In this document: positions 63,808-64,000 of the stretch, piece by piece
Position numbering within the stretch: position 1 is the first letter of the stretch
How the letters are laid out: the number at the start of each line of letters is the position of its first letter
From: Symbiodinium natans
Taxonomy: Eukaryota; Sar; Dinophyceae; Suessiales; Symbiodiniaceae
Assembly (NCBI GenBank): GCA_905221605.1
Contig: CAJNDS010002383.1
Location: 303,091 to 367,090, forward strand
Direction: 5' to 3'
DNA length: 64,000 nt
Notes under the pieces: generated by a model
Database searches by the model: none
Seen by the model: only the letters and a program-made list of their open reading frames with translations
What the model was told of the DNA's origin: nothing
Translations under genes and position numbers: made by a program

Positions 63808-64000
63808 ATGCCGAGCGAAGGCATCGGTGGCCTGGAGGCTGAGGAGCAAGATTTGAAAAATCTGGTGAAGAAGACGGTCATCCAGCAAGATCGTGAGTTA
63901 GAGGCGGAGAAGAAGCGGAAAAGGATCGCTGAGCTCGAAGCAGCAGAAGCGGGGCGAGTAAAAAGGCCCGAGTTGAGCGAGAAGATTCTGTGCGCTCACC
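63808..64000 (+). CDS. Partial gene, charged coiled-coil protein (runs off the window)
   Basis: An ATG at 63,808, just after an acceptor-like GTGGCAG, opens 64 codons with no stop to the window edge: MPSEGIGGLEAEEQDLKNL, VKKTVIQQDRELEAEKKRK, RIAELEAAEAGRVKRPEL. Glu/Lys/Arg-rich heptad-like spacing predicts a coiled coil. It is homologous to the minus-strand exon at 29,080-29,259, which supports both as coding. No catalytic motif in the visible part; function unknown. Start choice: first ATG after the acceptor-like site; an upstream non-coding leader or exon cannot be excluded. Confidence 0.65.
   Translation, partial: MPSEGIGGLEAEEQDLKNLVKKTVIQQDRELEAEKKRKRIAELEAAEAGRVKRPELSEKILCAH

Overview
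The window reads as nuclear DNA of a eukaryote with very low gene density, most likely a dinoflagellate (Suessiales/Symbiodiniaceae-like). This is inference. It rests on interstitial arrays of the telomere-type heptamer TTTAGGG, on candidate small genes with short introns including one GC-AG intron, on an abundance of simple repeats, and on retroelement C-terminal domains of a kind I associate with dinoflagellate genomes. No spliced-leader motif, tRNA, rRNA or CRISPR array was recognised.

Layout. (1) 1-24.2 kb: mostly unique DNA sown with microsatellites, one-strand polypyrimidine tracts, seven interstitial TTTAGGG arrays in both orientations, and small hairpins. The best host genes here are two minus-strand intron-containing genes at about 7.7-8.1 kb and 8.8-10.1 kb; a plus-strand exon lies at 23.3 kb. 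(2) 24.2-29.9 kb: candidate exons of unknown function, two minisatellites (28.1-29.05 kb) and a charged minus-strand exon that is homologous to the partial gene at the right edge of the window. (3) 29.9-37.2 kb: a tandem array of a 1.2-1.5 kb element with short terminal inverted repeats (called A here), separated by a 0.5 kb spacer (S). (4) 37.2-47.25 kb: a 10,064 bp inverted-repeat element inserted into the fourth A copy. Its arms of about 1.3 kb are largely a satellite built on GTTGTGACCGC. Its interior carries candidate minus-strand spliced coding sequence and three 5'-truncated, poly(A)-tailed retroelement remnants. (5) 47.25-52.1 kb: rearranged A/S pieces, a direct segmental repeat, microsatellites and a 135 bp tandem repeat. 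(6) 52.1-61.08 kb: an 8,984 bp non-LTR retrotransposon inserted in an inverted A copy and flanked by a perfect 16 bp target-site duplication. (7) 61.6-64 kb: AT-rich DNA and, at the edge, the 5' part of a charged coiled-coil gene.

The standout system is the non-LTR retrotransposon. It encodes a small ORF1, a very long ORF2 with an APE-type endonuclease and reverse transcriptase, and a third frame with three C2H2 zinc fingers plus a CCHC-like finger, ending in what looks like a complete ubiquitin-specific protease (USP, peptidase C19) domain with Cys, His and Asp catalytic residues in place. A 342-codon ORF lies in a different frame inside the zinc finger-USP ORF. The reading frame changes between the RT and the zinc fingers (a +1 step near 57,887). 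I know of OTU, Ulp1 and esterase domains in mobile elements, but not of a USP in a LINE; a search is needed before calling it new.
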